The translations under genes and the position numbers were made by a program. From positions 10,123-74,122 of the forward strand of contig CAZGQD010000006.1 of assembly GCA_964527395.1 (NCBI GenBank): DNA of 64,000 nt. The letters run 5' to 3'. The DNA comes from GCA-2688265 sp964527395. GTDB taxonomy: Archaea; Nanobdellota; Nanobdellia; Woesearchaeales; GW2011-AR9. Below the pieces are notes generated by a model that saw only the letters and a program-made list of their open reading frames with translations, searched no databases and was not told the DNA's origin. The first letter of the stretch is position 1; every line of letters begins with the position of its first letter. Below are positions 1-8,393 of the stretch, piece after piece.

Positions 1-182
1 AACAACGACTTGCAGCTAGAAAATTGTTAGGTGTTGATGAAGATTGTATGGATTTCACTTTAATATCTAAAAAATACAAGGTTTTGGCAATGAAATATCA
101 TCCAGACAGACCTGATGGTAGTCTTGAAATGTTTAAGAAGATAAATAATGCCCATAAAATGTTGAAAAGAGAGCTTGAGTGA
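1..182 (+). CDS. J-domain (DnaJ-like) protein, C-terminal part
   Basis: The open frame runs from the window edge (first full codon at base 3) to TGA at 180-182, giving about 59 residues. The segment KYHPDRPDG carries the HPD tripeptide that J-domain proteins use to stimulate Hsp70 ATPase, followed by the usual helix IV region (FKKINNAHKML). The protein ends right after the J-domain, so this is either a stand-alone J protein or a protein with a C-terminal J-domain. The N-terminus lies outside the window. The family is clear; the partner Hsp70 is not in the window. Confidence 0.75.
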   Translation, partial: QRLAARKLLGVDEDCMDFTLISKKYKVLAMKYHPDRPDGSLEMFKKINNAHKMLKRELE

Positions 183-227
183 TGGTTTTGTTATTATTTT
201 TGTTTGTTTAAGTAAAGGAGTTTCGTC

Positions 228-1625
228 ATGAAAATATTACTAATAAATCCACCAGGTTATTTGCCTACAACATTTACTTATTCTCTTGCAGCAATGAAAG
301 CAGAATTGATGGGAGAATTGGATGAAGAAGTAAAGGTTCTTGATTTGAATGCTGGTTATTGTTATGGTGAGTTTTCTGAATTTTATACTAAGTTGGCTTT
401 GGCTTCTGAGGACTATTTTGTGCTTTTGGAAGAGATGTCTAATTATGTAAAGAGGCATTTTAGTGAAATTGCTAAAAGAGTTATTAATGGAGAGAGGGTT
501 AATGTAGTAAATCAGTTGGTTGATCAAATAATTGAAGAAGGGGCTGATGTGGTTGGGATTAGTTTGACTTATAATAGCCAGGTTTTTCTTACTGGAAGGA
601 TAATATTTGAATTAAGGAAGAGAAAGAGTGGTGTTAAAATTGTGCTAGGAGGTCCAGCGGATTATTCCAAAATTATGAGTGAGGATGTGCTTAGTTTTGC
701 TTCTGTTGAGAAGATGAGTGAGTATTTGGTAGGGATTGGTGCTGGAAAGAAAGAGAATTTTGAGGCAATAGGATCAGGTGAATCAAATGAAGCTAATGGA
801 ATTAAGGGAAAGAAAGTGTTAGTGGTGCCTGACTTTAGTGATTTTGATAAGAAGTATTATTTTTGCCATGAAATAGTTTATCCAATACGTTTGTCTAAGT
901 CTTGTCCTTATAAACAATGTACTTTTTGTACTCATCATGGTAATGCTAATTTTGAACAGTTTGATTTGAGTTCATTGAAGAAGACAATTTTGTTTAATGG
1001 AATCAAAAAGATTTGTTTTATTGATGATGATATTACTCCATTAAGATTGAAGCAGATTAGTTCTGAATTGAAGGGGATGGATGTAGTTTGGTGGTGTCAA
1101 ATGCGTCCTTTGAAGAGAGTAGGACTTTGTCTTGAAGAAGCTTATGAATCTGGGCTTCGAAGTGTGGCGTGGGGGCTTGAGTCAGGGAATCAAAGAGTGC
1201 TTGATTTGATCAAAAAGGGAACAAAATTGGATGATATTTCTGATGTTTTGAGGAAGTCTTCTGAAATAGGGATCAAAAATATGCTTTATGTGATGTTTGG
1301 ATTTCCAACAGAGACAAAAGAAGAGTTTTTAGATACAATTTCATTTTTGGATAAACATAGAGAGTTTATTGATATTGTTTCACCAAGTGTATTTGGTTTA
1401 CAGCACGGTAGCAAAATTATGAAAAAGCCAAGTGAGTTTGATGTTTTTGATATTGAGTTTGAAAAGCGTACTTTACTTGGTGATAAAATCAGTTACAAAT
1501 GTGAGAGTGGAATGTCGTTGATTGAAGTGAAAAAGATGATGAAAGAGAACAAACATTTCTTTCAAAGGTTGAATAAAGTTCCAAGAATAGTTTCTGTATT
1601 TAAAGAGCAAGTGTTGAATTGTTAG
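228..1625 (+). CDS. B12-binding-domain radical SAM protein
   Basis: This 465-residue protein begins with a Rossmann-like cobalamin-binding type region (MKILLINPPGY; GADVVGISLTYNSQ near residue 105; VLGGPADYS near 140). The radical SAM core follows, with an iron-sulfur motif at C225, C230 and C233 (CPYKQCTFC). That spacing is CX4CX2C rather than the textbook CX3CX2C, a variant seen in some B12-radical SAM proteins. Downstream GLESGNQRVLDLIKKG and MFGFPTETKEEF are typical core motifs. The substrate cannot be read from sequence; this class includes methyltransferases and methylthiotransferases. An AAAGGAG ribosome-binding site at 214-220 supports the ATG. Confidence 0.85.
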   Translation: MKILLINPPGYLPTTFTYSLAAMKAELMGELDEEVKVLDLNAGYCYGEFSEFYTKLALASEDYFVLLEEMSNYVKRHFSEIAKRVINGERVNVVNQLVDQIIEEGADVVGISLTYNSQVFLTGRIIFELRKRKSGVKIVLGGPADYSKIMSEDVLSFASVEKMSEYLVGIGAGKKENFEAIGSGESNEANGIKGKKVLVVPDFSDFDKKYYFCHEIVYPIRLSKSCPYKQCTFCTHHGNANFEQFDLSSLKKTILFNGIKKICFIDDDITPLRLKQISSELKGMDVVWWCQMRPLKRVGLCLEEAYESGLRSVAWGLESGNQRVLDLIKKGTKLDDISDVLRKSSEIGIKNMLYVMFGFPTETKEEFLDTISFLDKHREFIDIVSPSVFGLQHGSKIMKKPSEFDVFDIEFEKRTLLGDKISYKCESGMSLIEVKKMMKENKHFFQRLNKVPRIVSVFKEQVLNC

Positions 1626-1629
1626 ATTG

Positions 1630-1639
1630 TTTTTTTTTT
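1630..1639 (+). terminator. Poly-T terminator after the radical SAM gene
   Basis: A run of ten T begins 5 nt past the stop codon of the radical SAM gene with no strong hairpin before it. This is the usual form of intrinsic archaeal termination. The next gene has its own TATA-like elements (around 1690 and 1711), which fits a transcript ending here. Confidence 0.5.
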
Positions 1640-1750
1640 CTAATTTTTATTTTGTAGTGTGGTCTTATGTGGTAGCATTTTAATTAGATTTATATACTAA
1701 AACTTTGATCTATATATTGTATTGTAATTATTAGGAAGGGGTATGGTTAG

Positions 1751-2275
1751 ATGGTACTAGTTAAAGATGTGATGGATAAAAAGTTTAAGACTCTAAGAGC
1801 AACAGATTCTATTCATGATGCAGTAAAATTATTGACTTCTATACCAGAAGGAGCAGTTCCAGTTGTGGCACATGGGAAAACAATTGTTGGAGAGATTAGT
1901 CAAAGCAAATTGTTGTTATTAGATCTAAAAGATGATCAGATGAGTGAAGAAGGGCTTGGTTTTATGAAGCTTAAAAGGATTCTAGCAAAAAGAGCTAAGA
2001 AAGTAAAAGATCTTATGAATGTTCATGAAGTTGTTTTGTCTCCAGAAGATGATGTTTCAACAGCAGCTAAGTTTCTTTATGAAGAAGAGCTTTCAACTAT
2101 TCCTGTTGTAGATTCTAAGGATAAATTGGTTGGTGTTATAACTGACATTTGTGTTTTAAAGCATTACAAAAAGATTTTGGGAAAGAAAAAGAAGAAATCG
2201 GTGAGATCTTCTAAAAAGAAAAAGACTTCAGTTAAGAAGAGAACTAAAACAAAATCTAAGAAGAAAAAAAGATGA
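1751..2275 (+). CDS. CBS-domain pair protein with Lys-rich tail
   Basis: The 174-residue protein has two CBS motifs: residues about 3-60 (VKDVMDKKFKTLRATDSIHDAVKLL, then AVPVV) and about 92-140 (VKDLMNVHEVVLSPEDDVSTAAKFL, then STIPVVD and GVITDICVLK). CBS pairs usually bind adenine nucleotides and act as regulatory modules. The last about 30 residues are almost all Lys, Arg, Ser and Thr. The gene directly precedes a Kef-type antiporter, so a regulatory link to ion transport is plausible but inferred. The start is preceded by GGAAGGGG. An ATG at 1743 closes after five codons and was not used. Confidence 0.85.
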   Translation: MVLVKDVMDKKFKTLRATDSIHDAVKLLTSIPEGAVPVVAHGKTIVGEISQSKLLLLDLKDDQMSEEGLGFMKLKRILAKRAKKVKDLMNVHEVVLSPEDDVSTAAKFLYEEELSTIPVVDSKDKLVGVITDICVLKHYKKILGKKKKKSVRSSKKKKTSVKKRTKTKSKKKKR

Positions 2276-2344
2276 TTTTTGATAATTAATTAATTTGTTA
2301 TTAATTATTAATTGATTATTATAATTTAAGAGGAATAAAAAGGG

Positions 2345-3682
2345 ATGGCTGCTGCAACAAGTTTCATATTAGTATTAGCATTGTTAATTTTGCTTGCTAA
2401 AGTATTTGGAGAGATTGCAGAACATCTTAAGCTTCCTTCACTTGTAGGAGAAGTTCTGGCTGGAGTGATACTTGGGCCACAGTTGATTGGAATGATTCAA
2501 ATCAATGAAGTTTTTCATACGCTTGCTGAGATCGGAATTATATTGTTGATCTTTGTAGCTGGATTTGAGCATGGTTCAATTAAGGAACTTCTGAGGTACA
2601 AAAATACGTCTATAACAATATCAGCGCTTAGTTCAAGTATGCCTATAATTGCAGTAGTTCTATTTGCACTATTTAAAGGGTTTTCACTTTTAACAGCTTT
2701 GTTTTTAGCAGTAGCGCTTGGAGCAACATCAATGGGTGTTTCGCTTCGTTCACTTATTCAAGTTAAAGAAATTGATTCTCGAGTTGGGAAAACAGTAATT
2801 GGTAGTTTGGTTCTTAATGATATGACTGGTTTGATGCTTTTGACACTTGTAGCTAGTTATGCTTCAGTTGTGACTGGTGGAGGAGCTAATTTGATGTGGG
2901 AGATTGCTAAAGTATTTTTATCAATATTATTTTTCTTTTTGATCTTTTATTGGGGATTTGTACATCTGCCAAGGATGACAACATTTTCAGTTAATTTCAG
3001 AGTAGAAGAAGCGCAGTTTTCGCTTGCTTTGATTCTTGTGTTGGTCTCAGCATGGGCAGCTAGCTTTTTTGGATTAAGTGCAATAATAGGAGCATTTTTT
3101 TCAGGAGTGATTTTGTCTAGGTCTCCTATTTTTCATAACTTTAGTTTTACACAGAAGATCTCTTCGCTTTCATATGGATTTTTTATTCCTATCTTTTTTG
3201 CTTTTACAGGAGCACAGCTTAGTTTTGATAACTTTTGGGACAATATTGTACTAGCTTTGATATTTTTGGCGTTAATTACAACAGTACAGATCGGGTTTGC
3301 GTTTTTATCAGCTAAATGGCATAAGTACAGCAACCGTGAATCTTTGCTTGTAGGGGTTGGAATGCTTCCATATGGAGAAGTTACATTGGTTGTTATGAGT
3401 GCACTTATTACTTTATCATCAGCAAAGCCAGAATTTTTTGTAGGGCAAGATATTTCTGGTTTGTTTTCAGCAATTTTGCTTTTAATAATAATGACAATTG
3501 TGTTGACACCTATTTTCATGATGCTTATTGAGAAATTTGTGAAGGAGAAGACTGCTGTTAAGGGAGTTGTTGGTGTTGGATCTGGTTCAGGGATTGCTGT
3601 AAGAAGAGTTAAGAGAGTAGTCAAGACTAAAAAAGTTAATAAAGGAAAGAAAGCTAAATCTGCTAAGAGGAGGCGAAAGTAA
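2345..3682 (+). CDS. Kef-type / CPA2 cation:proton antiporter
   Basis: This 445-residue polytopic membrane protein has about 12 hydrophobic segments. The start (ILLAKVFGEIAEHLKLPSLVGEVLAGVILGP) and later GATSMGVSLRSL, VLNDMTGLMLL and GAFFSGVILSRSP match the CPA2 monovalent cation/H+ antiporter fold, including the conserved Asp in LNDMTG. It has no TrkA-N domain; a Lys/Arg-rich tail of about 35 residues replaces it. The CBS protein upstream and the coiled-coil protein immediately downstream probably belong to the same operon. The transported ion (Na+ or K+) cannot be told from sequence. Confidence 0.88.
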   Translation: MAAATSFILVLALLILLAKVFGEIAEHLKLPSLVGEVLAGVILGPQLIGMIQINEVFHTLAEIGIILLIFVAGFEHGSIKELLRYKNTSITISALSSSMPIIAVVLFALFKGFSLLTALFLAVALGATSMGVSLRSLIQVKEIDSRVGKTVIGSLVLNDMTGLMLLTLVASYASVVTGGGANLMWEIAKVFLSILFFFLIFYWGFVHLPRMTTFSVNFRVEEAQFSLALILVLVSAWAASFFGLSAIIGAFFSGVILSRSPIFHNFSFTQKISSLSYGFFIPIFFAFTGAQLSFDNFWDNIVLALIFLALITTVQIGFAFLSAKWHKYSNRESLLVGVGMLPYGEVTLVVMSALITLSSAKPEFFVGQDISGLFSAILLLIIMTIVLTPIFMMLIEKFVKEKTAVKGVVGVGSGSGIAVRRVKRVVKTKKVNKGKKAKSAKRRRK

Positions 3683-4084
3683 GTGGTATTAGGAATTTTA
3701 GGTGGAAATAGGGATTTAGGTGATTTAAATCATCTTTTTGTAAATAAGGAAAGAGAGTTGTTGGCTTTAATGGAGGCTGATTATAAAGTACTTAAAGAAC
3801 AGTTTGGTACTTTAGGAGATGCAATAAGGGATTTGAAAGCTTTAATACGAAAATCACGTAAAGAACATAAGTTAAAGGATAAGACTTTGAATGTTATAGT
3901 AAATAGGATAAAGTTACTTGAGGGTAATTTGTTGCAAGTAGATCATCAGTCAGGTGAAGTTGTTAGGACTATGTCTGTTGAGTTGACTGATGTGCACAAA
4001 ATGAATGAATTGGTTGCTCGAATGCATCAAGTTTTTTTACAACAAGAACAAGAAAAGGCCAAAAAGAAAAAGAAGAAGAAATAA
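3683..4084 (+). CDS. Coiled-coil protein with poly-Lys tail, unknown function
   Basis: This 133-residue protein starts with GTG directly abutting the antiporter stop codon; the antiporter 3' end supplies a strong AGGAGG-like site. It is predicted mostly helical: residues about 25-70 (KERELLALMEADYKVLKEQFGTL, then DLKALIRKSRKEHKL) and 72-125 have coiled-coil spacing. It ends in seven consecutive Lys. No family is recognised. The zero-gap layout argues for translational coupling with the antiporter. Confidence 0.75.
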   Translation: MVLGILGGNRDLGDLNHLFVNKERELLALMEADYKVLKEQFGTLGDAIRDLKALIRKSRKEHKLKDKTLNVIVNRIKLLEGNLLQVDHQSGEVVRTMSVELTDVHKMNELVARMHQVFLQQEQEKAKKKKKKK

Positions 4085-4127
4085 TTATTAATTAACTTTT
4101 TATATTATCTTTTTTATTTTTGTTCTT

Positions 4128-4613
4128 ATGGGTTCTAAGAAATTAGTTACAGTTGCACTTGGGATTATTGTATTTGATGGTAAAATTCTATTACAGAAAC
4201 GTAAACGTGGGGATTATATTGGGTATTATGGTCTTTGTGGTGGCAAGGTTGAAGCTAATGAACATGTGGCTGAGGCAGCTGTTCGTGAGGTTCTTGAAGA
4301 AACAGGACTTAAGGGGTCGTTTGTTTCGTATTTGGGACTTGTTTCTGAGTTGATATTGAATAAGAATGATGCTGAGGATATTACACATTGTGTTTTGCAT
4401 CTTTGTGAGATTGCAGTTCAGAGTTCTGAATTTGTTGCAGCTGAGGATGAGGGTGAGCTTGAGTGGTTTGATCTTGAGGATTTGGAACAGATTAAGGAAA
4501 AAGCTATTCCAAGTGATTATTTGATGATACAGAAGATGTTTTTGGAAAAGGAGAAGAAGTATTATGAATGTGTACTTGAAAAGGATGAAGAGAGATACAG
4601 TTTAGTTAAATGA
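4128..4613 (+). CDS. Nudix (MutT-type) hydrolase
   Basis: This 161-residue protein carries a complete Nudix box at residues 39-61: G39, E45, then REVLEETGL at 53-61, matching GX5EX7REUXEEXGU. Nudix enzymes hydrolyse nucleoside diphosphates linked to another group, using Mg2+ bound by the box glutamates; the substrate here is unknown. A TATA-like TTTATATTA about 28 nt upstream suggests a leaderless transcript. The last codons and the stop lie inside sequence shared with the repeat element at 54354, so an insertion may have supplied the stop. Confidence 0.88.
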   Translation: MGSKKLVTVALGIIVFDGKILLQKRKRGDYIGYYGLCGGKVEANEHVAEAAVREVLEETGLKGSFVSYLGLVSELILNKNDAEDITHCVLHLCEIAVQSSEFVAAEDEGELEWFDLEDLEQIKEKAIPSDYLMIQKMFLEKEKKYYECVLEKDEERYSLVK

Positions 4614-4744
4614 ACTCTTCAAGAAATCCCAGTCTTTTAAGTCTGGGATGAATTGCAGAGATCATTTGCTGGAAATTAGATAAAAAATTCCGTAGAATCC
4701 CACTCCTTTAGGGGTGGGAGTAGGAATTTTCTAATTTCCTTCAA
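4605..4744 (+). repeat. Hairpin-rich repeat, copy 1 (IS200/IS605-end-like)
   Basis: This is a 140-bp element matched at 54354-54547. It opens with GTTAAATGAAC and a hairpin ATCCCAG/CTGGGAT, and ends with CCCACTCC-TTTA-GGGGTGGG (8-bp stem with one G-T pair). That second hairpin is enclosed by an outer imperfect stem, GGAAATTAGA paired with TCTAATTTCC. The CTTTAGG-type hairpin is typical of IS200/IS605 right ends and of RNAs derived from them. No transposase is present, so this is best read as a non-autonomous derivative. Compared with copy 2 it lacks about 54 bp in the middle. Confidence 0.7.
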
Positions 4745-4803
4745 ATTTGAGTGATTTTTAAGATAATTATAATGATTTTTTAGAATTTACGGTGTTTTTT
4801 TTT

Positions 4804-5889
4804 CTATAGTTTCATGATATCTTGTTGCCAGGGTCTTAGAATCTTTTCTTTTTCCTTCTTAGTTGTAGTTGTGATGGATTTAATCATTTGTTGTTTGTTC
4901 ATTAGAATGTGATTTGGAATTTTATGTTTTTTTGCTTGAGTGTTTCTTAGTTTCTCTAACTTTTCTAGCATGTCTTTTTGTGTTTGGTTCATTTTTTTGA
5001 ATTCTTTGATAGGGAGTTTGTGAGTTTTCTTTTTACCAGATTCAATGGCTTTTGACCAAAGGTTTGGGTTTTCTCTCACAATTCTGTGACATCTTATTTT
5101 TTTCCAGAATGATGAGTTTTTTGGAGGTTTGATGGCAATTTCTTTGATAAGTTTGTTTGAAAGAATGTAATGTGCAGGTTTGTCTAGCTTTTTAGCAGTT
5201 TTGTCTCTTAGTTTGTATAATTCTTGGCAAATTGCTCTTTCTTTGTCGTCTAGTGCTTTTACGCCTTTTAATTCTTCGAACTTTAATTCAGGGTTTTTCC
5301 ATTCTTTTGAAGAAATGTGTTTACAATCTTGTTTTAGCCAGTTTAATTTGTCTGTTTTTCCTTTTTTTAGTGCTGTTTCTAGCTTTTCTTTGAGTTCTAA
5401 AAGGTGACATGTGTCTTGGATTGCATAGCTTAGCATGTCTTGTGGTAGTGGTCTCTTGGTCCAATCTGCTTTTTGAAAGCCTTTTTCTAGTTTGATTCCT
5501 AGAAACTTTTCTATTAGGTTACCTAAGCTGATTTTTTCCTCACATAAGAATTGGGCTGCCAGTTGTGAATCGAATAGATTTTTTGGAGTGATGCCTAATT
5601 CGGAGCCGATCATTCTGAAGTCGAAACTGTAATCATGGAAAATAACTTCAATTTTAGGGTTTTTAAGTATGTCAGTTATAGGTTGTCTATCGTCACCTTT
5701 GATTGCAAGCATGTCTATAACGAAATTTTGAGTTTTAGTAGATAATTGGATGATTGAAAGGTAAGCACCGTAGTGATGAAGGTTGTTTTCACATTCGATG
5801 TCTATGCCTAGGACTGTCTCTTTTTTCCATTGTTTAGCAAATGCATCTAAGGCATGTGCTGTGTTGATATATATGAATGGATGCTCCAT
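4804..5889 (-). CDS. rnd: Ribonuclease D-like 3'-5' exonuclease with HRDC domain
   Basis: The 361-residue protein has a DEDDy exonuclease domain at residues about 1-170: D30 and E32 in GIDIECE, the Exo II segment FHDYSFDF, and YAIQD near residue 155 (Yx3D). An HRDC-type helical region follows (KLRDKTAKKLDKPAHYILSN, about 225-300) and a second one begins near 318 (KLRNTQAKKHKIPNHILMN). This is the layout of bacterial RNase D, which trims 3' ends of stable RNAs. A TATA box (TTTATAAA on the minus strand near 5917) suggests a leaderless start. A palindrome array lies further upstream. Confidence 0.85.
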   Translation of the reverse strand: MEHPFIYINTAHALDAFAKQWKKETVLGIDIECENNLHHYGAYLSIIQLSTKTQNFVIDMLAIKGDDRQPITDILKNPKIEVIFHDYSFDFRMIGSELGITPKNLFDSQLAAQFLCEEKISLGNLIEKFLGIKLEKGFQKADWTKRPLPQDMLSYAIQDTCHLLELKEKLETALKKGKTDKLNWLKQDCKHISSKEWKNPELKFEELKGVKALDDKERAICQELYKLRDKTAKKLDKPAHYILSNKLIKEIAIKPPKNSSFWKKIRCHRIVRENPNLWSKAIESGKKKTHKLPIKEFKKMNQTQKDMLEKLEKLRNTQAKKHKIPNHILMNKQQMIKSITTTTKKEKEKILRPWQQDIMKL

Positions 5890-6061
5890 AACAGTGCAGT
5901 TTTCTCTTTTTGTTTATAAATGCTTAGCAAATTTGTGGGTTTAAGTGTGTGTGAGTGGTATTTGCTTTATTTTTATGGTCTAATTTCTGGATTTTTTCTC
6001 TTGATTTGGTTTGTTTTTTACCAAGATTACCAAGTTTTGGTTCTTAGGAGCTTGATGGAAA

Positions 6062-6146
6062 TGTTACTATAGTAACAGTTTGTTATGTGGGTAACAAAAA
6101 GGTGCTGAAAATGTTATTATTGTAACAAAATGTTACTATTATAACA
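6062..6146. promoter_or_regulatory. Four 16-bp TGTTA...TAACA dyads (operator-like array)
   Basis: Four 16-bp sites share the pattern TGTTAyNNNNrTAACA: 6062-6077 (perfect palindrome TGTTACTATAGTAACA), 6081-6096, 6112-6127 and 6131-6146. Centre-to-centre spacing is 19, 31 and 19 bp, a symmetric pair-of-pairs layout. They lie between the uvrB 3' end and the rnd start, both on the minus strand, about 170-260 bp upstream of rnd. The rest of 5890-6249 is T-rich and has no gene I can support. Binding by a dimeric regulator is inferred. Confidence 0.6.
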
Positions 6147-6249
6147 AAAATATCTGTTAAAATTAGATTTTTTTGTTGAAGAAGTAGATGTTTTTGAAAT
6201 ATTGAGAGTTGGTTTATTTGTTTTTTGATTTTTTAGAGTCTTTAGATGA

Positions 6250-8283
6250 TTAGGAGCTGGTTTTCTTGGATCTTGAGTCTTTTGTAACTTTGTCTTTTGA
6301 TGCTTTTGAGCTGGTTTTTTTGTTTTTCTTGGTTTCTTTTTTTGGTTTTGTGTCAAGGTTGTCTTTAGCGTATTCTAACTGTTTTAGGACGTTTCTTAGT
6401 TCAATTGCTTTTTCGAAGTCTAATTCATCAGCAGCACGTCTCATCTCTATTTGAGTATGTTTGATCTGTTTAAGTAATTCGTTCTCAGGAAGGTGTTTGA
6501 TGCCCTTGATTTCTCTATTTTTTTCTTGGATCTTTTTTATAATGGTTTTAGGAATGATATTGTGCTTTTTGTTGAAGGCCATTTGTTGTTTTCTTCTGGC
6601 TCTGGTGAGGGAAACTGCACGTTTAATGCTGTCAGTTATGAAGTCTGCATATAGAATAACTCTACCGTTTGCGTTTCTTGCAGCACGTCCGATGGTTTGG
6701 ATCAAAGATCTTTCGTTTCTTAAGAAGCCTTGTTTGTCAGCGTCTAAGATGCATACTAAGCTAACTTCAGGTAAGTCAAGGCCTTCTCTAAGCAAGTTGA
6801 TACCAACAAGAACGTCGAATTCTCCTGCTCTTAGACTTCTTAAAAGTTCAATTCTGTCTAAGGAATCTATGTCTGAGTGCATATATCTAACTTTGATGTC
6901 TGCTTTTGATAAGAAATTTGTTAGGTCTTCAGCCATACGTTTAGTTAGGGTTGTAACTAAAACTCGCTCTTTTTTCTTTGTGGTTTCTTTGATCTGTTTG
7001 ATTATGTCTTTGATTTGGTCTTCTTTTTTCTTGATTTCGATAACAGGGTCTAATAGGCCAGTAGGTCTAATGATTAGTTCAGTAACTTGGCCAGATTTGT
7101 CGAATTCGTATTTTGCTGGTGTTGCAGAAACAAAAAGAGTGTGTTTGAAGTATTTCTCGAATTCTTGGAACTTTAGAGGACGGTTGTCATATGCGCAAGG
7201 TAATCTGAAGCCAAAGTCAACAAGGTTTTTCTTTCTAGCAAGGTCGCCTTTGTACATGGCATGTGATTGAGGGATAGTTTGGTGACTTTCGTCTATGATT
7301 AATAGGAAATCTTTAGGGAAGAAGTCTAATAAGGTGTGTGGAGGAGTTCCTTTCTTTCTACCTTCAAAATGTCTGGAGTAGTTTTCAATACCTGAGCAGT
7401 AGCCCATCTCTTTGATCATTTCTAGATCATATTTGGTTCGTTGTTTGATTCTTTGACGTTCTAGTTCTTGAAGTCCAGGTGCCCAATTAGCTAATTCATC
7501 TTTGATGTCATCTATTGCTTTTAGGACTTTATCTTCAGGGACTACGAATTGTTTTGCTGGGAAAATAGAAATTTTGTCAAGTTTGCTAATGATTGTCCCA
7601 GTAATTTTGTGTCTTTCAGTGATTTGGTCAATTTCGTTTCCGAAAAGTTCGATTCTGATTACTGTTTCATCATATGCTGGCCAAACTTCGAATGTTTCAC
7701 CTTTAACTCTGAATTTTCCTGGTTCAATAGCACCCATGGTTCTAGTATATTGCATTTGTACTAATTTGTAGATGATTTCGTGTCTAGGAATAGATTTGCT
7801 TTTTTCAAAGGTGATTGACATCTTTTTGAAATCTTCAGGGTTACCAAGACCATAAATGCATGAGATTGAAGCTATTACAATTACATCGTCTCTAGCTAAA
7901 AGGGAAGCTGTTGTTTTTAGACGCATTCTATCAATCTCTTCGTTAATTGAGGAGTCTTTTTCTATGTAAGTGTCAGTTGTAGGTAAATAGGATTCTGGTT
8001 GATAGTAATCGTAGTAAGAAATGAAATATTCTACTCTGTTTTTTGGGAAGAATGCTTTTAATTCTTGGTATAATTGTGCTGCTAAGGTTTTGTTGTGTGC
8101 TAGGATAAGGGTAGGTTTTTGGATAGATTGGATTAGGTTCGCTGCAACGAAAGTTTTACCTGAACCTGTAATACCTAGAAGGGTTTGCATAGGGAACTTT
8201 TTGTAACCTTTGATTAGCTTTTTGATAGCTTCAGGCTGTCCTCCAGCAGGTTTGAATTTAGATTTTAGTTTGAATTTAGGCAT
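6250..8283 (-). CDS. uvrB: UvrABC system protein B (excision-repair helicase)
   Basis: The 677-residue protein aligns end to end with UvrB in motif order. Walker A is GITGSGKT at 37-44, the beta-hairpin damage-probing motif is YDYYQPESYLPTTDTYIEKD, the DESH box is present, and helicase motifs VGINLLREGLDLPEVSLV and QTIGRAARN follow. A UVR domain (EMRRAADELDFEKAIELRN) sits near residue 620. A Lys/Ser-rich tail of about 35 residues is extra. UvrB verifies lesions delivered by UvrA and recruits UvrC; neither partner is in the window. This is a bacterial-type system, found in archaea by transfer. A TATA box about 28 nt before the ATG suggests a leaderless mRNA. Confidence 0.97.
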   Translation of the reverse strand: MPKFKLKSKFKPAGGQPEAIKKLIKGYKKFPMQTLLGITGSGKTFVAANLIQSIQKPTLILAHNKTLAAQLYQELKAFFPKNRVEYFISYYDYYQPESYLPTTDTYIEKDSSINEEIDRMRLKTTASLLARDDVIVIASISCIYGLGNPEDFKKMSITFEKSKSIPRHEIIYKLVQMQYTRTMGAIEPGKFRVKGETFEVWPAYDETVIRIELFGNEIDQITERHKITGTIISKLDKISIFPAKQFVVPEDKVLKAIDDIKDELANWAPGLQELERQRIKQRTKYDLEMIKEMGYCSGIENYSRHFEGRKKGTPPHTLLDFFPKDFLLIIDESHQTIPQSHAMYKGDLARKKNLVDFGFRLPCAYDNRPLKFQEFEKYFKHTLFVSATPAKYEFDKSGQVTELIIRPTGLLDPVIEIKKKEDQIKDIIKQIKETTKKKERVLVTTLTKRMAEDLTNFLSKADIKVRYMHSDIDSLDRIELLRSLRAGEFDVLVGINLLREGLDLPEVSLVCILDADKQGFLRNERSLIQTIGRAARNANGRVILYADFITDSIKRAVSLTRARRKQQMAFNKKHNIIPKTIIKKIQEKNREIKGIKHLPENELLKQIKHTQIEMRRAADELDFEKAIELRNVLKQLEYAKDNLDTKPKKETKKNKKTSSKASKDKVTKDSRSKKTSS

Positions 8284-8393
8284 GAGTGTGTATTTTGCGA
8301 GGTGATTTATAAGGGTTTTGTGGATAGAAATGTTTATATGTTTGTTTTATTTTAGTTAGTTGTAGTTAAAGTTATTTTGTTAGAGGTGATTAA

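Noticed and set aside
6117..6356. Minus-strand 79-aa frame over the uvrB end and the palindromes
   Set aside because: It is a shadow of the uvrB basic tail in another frame.
6461..7270. Plus-strand 269-aa frame inside uvrB
   Set aside because: Antisense shadow of a fully conserved gene; no promoter or family signature.
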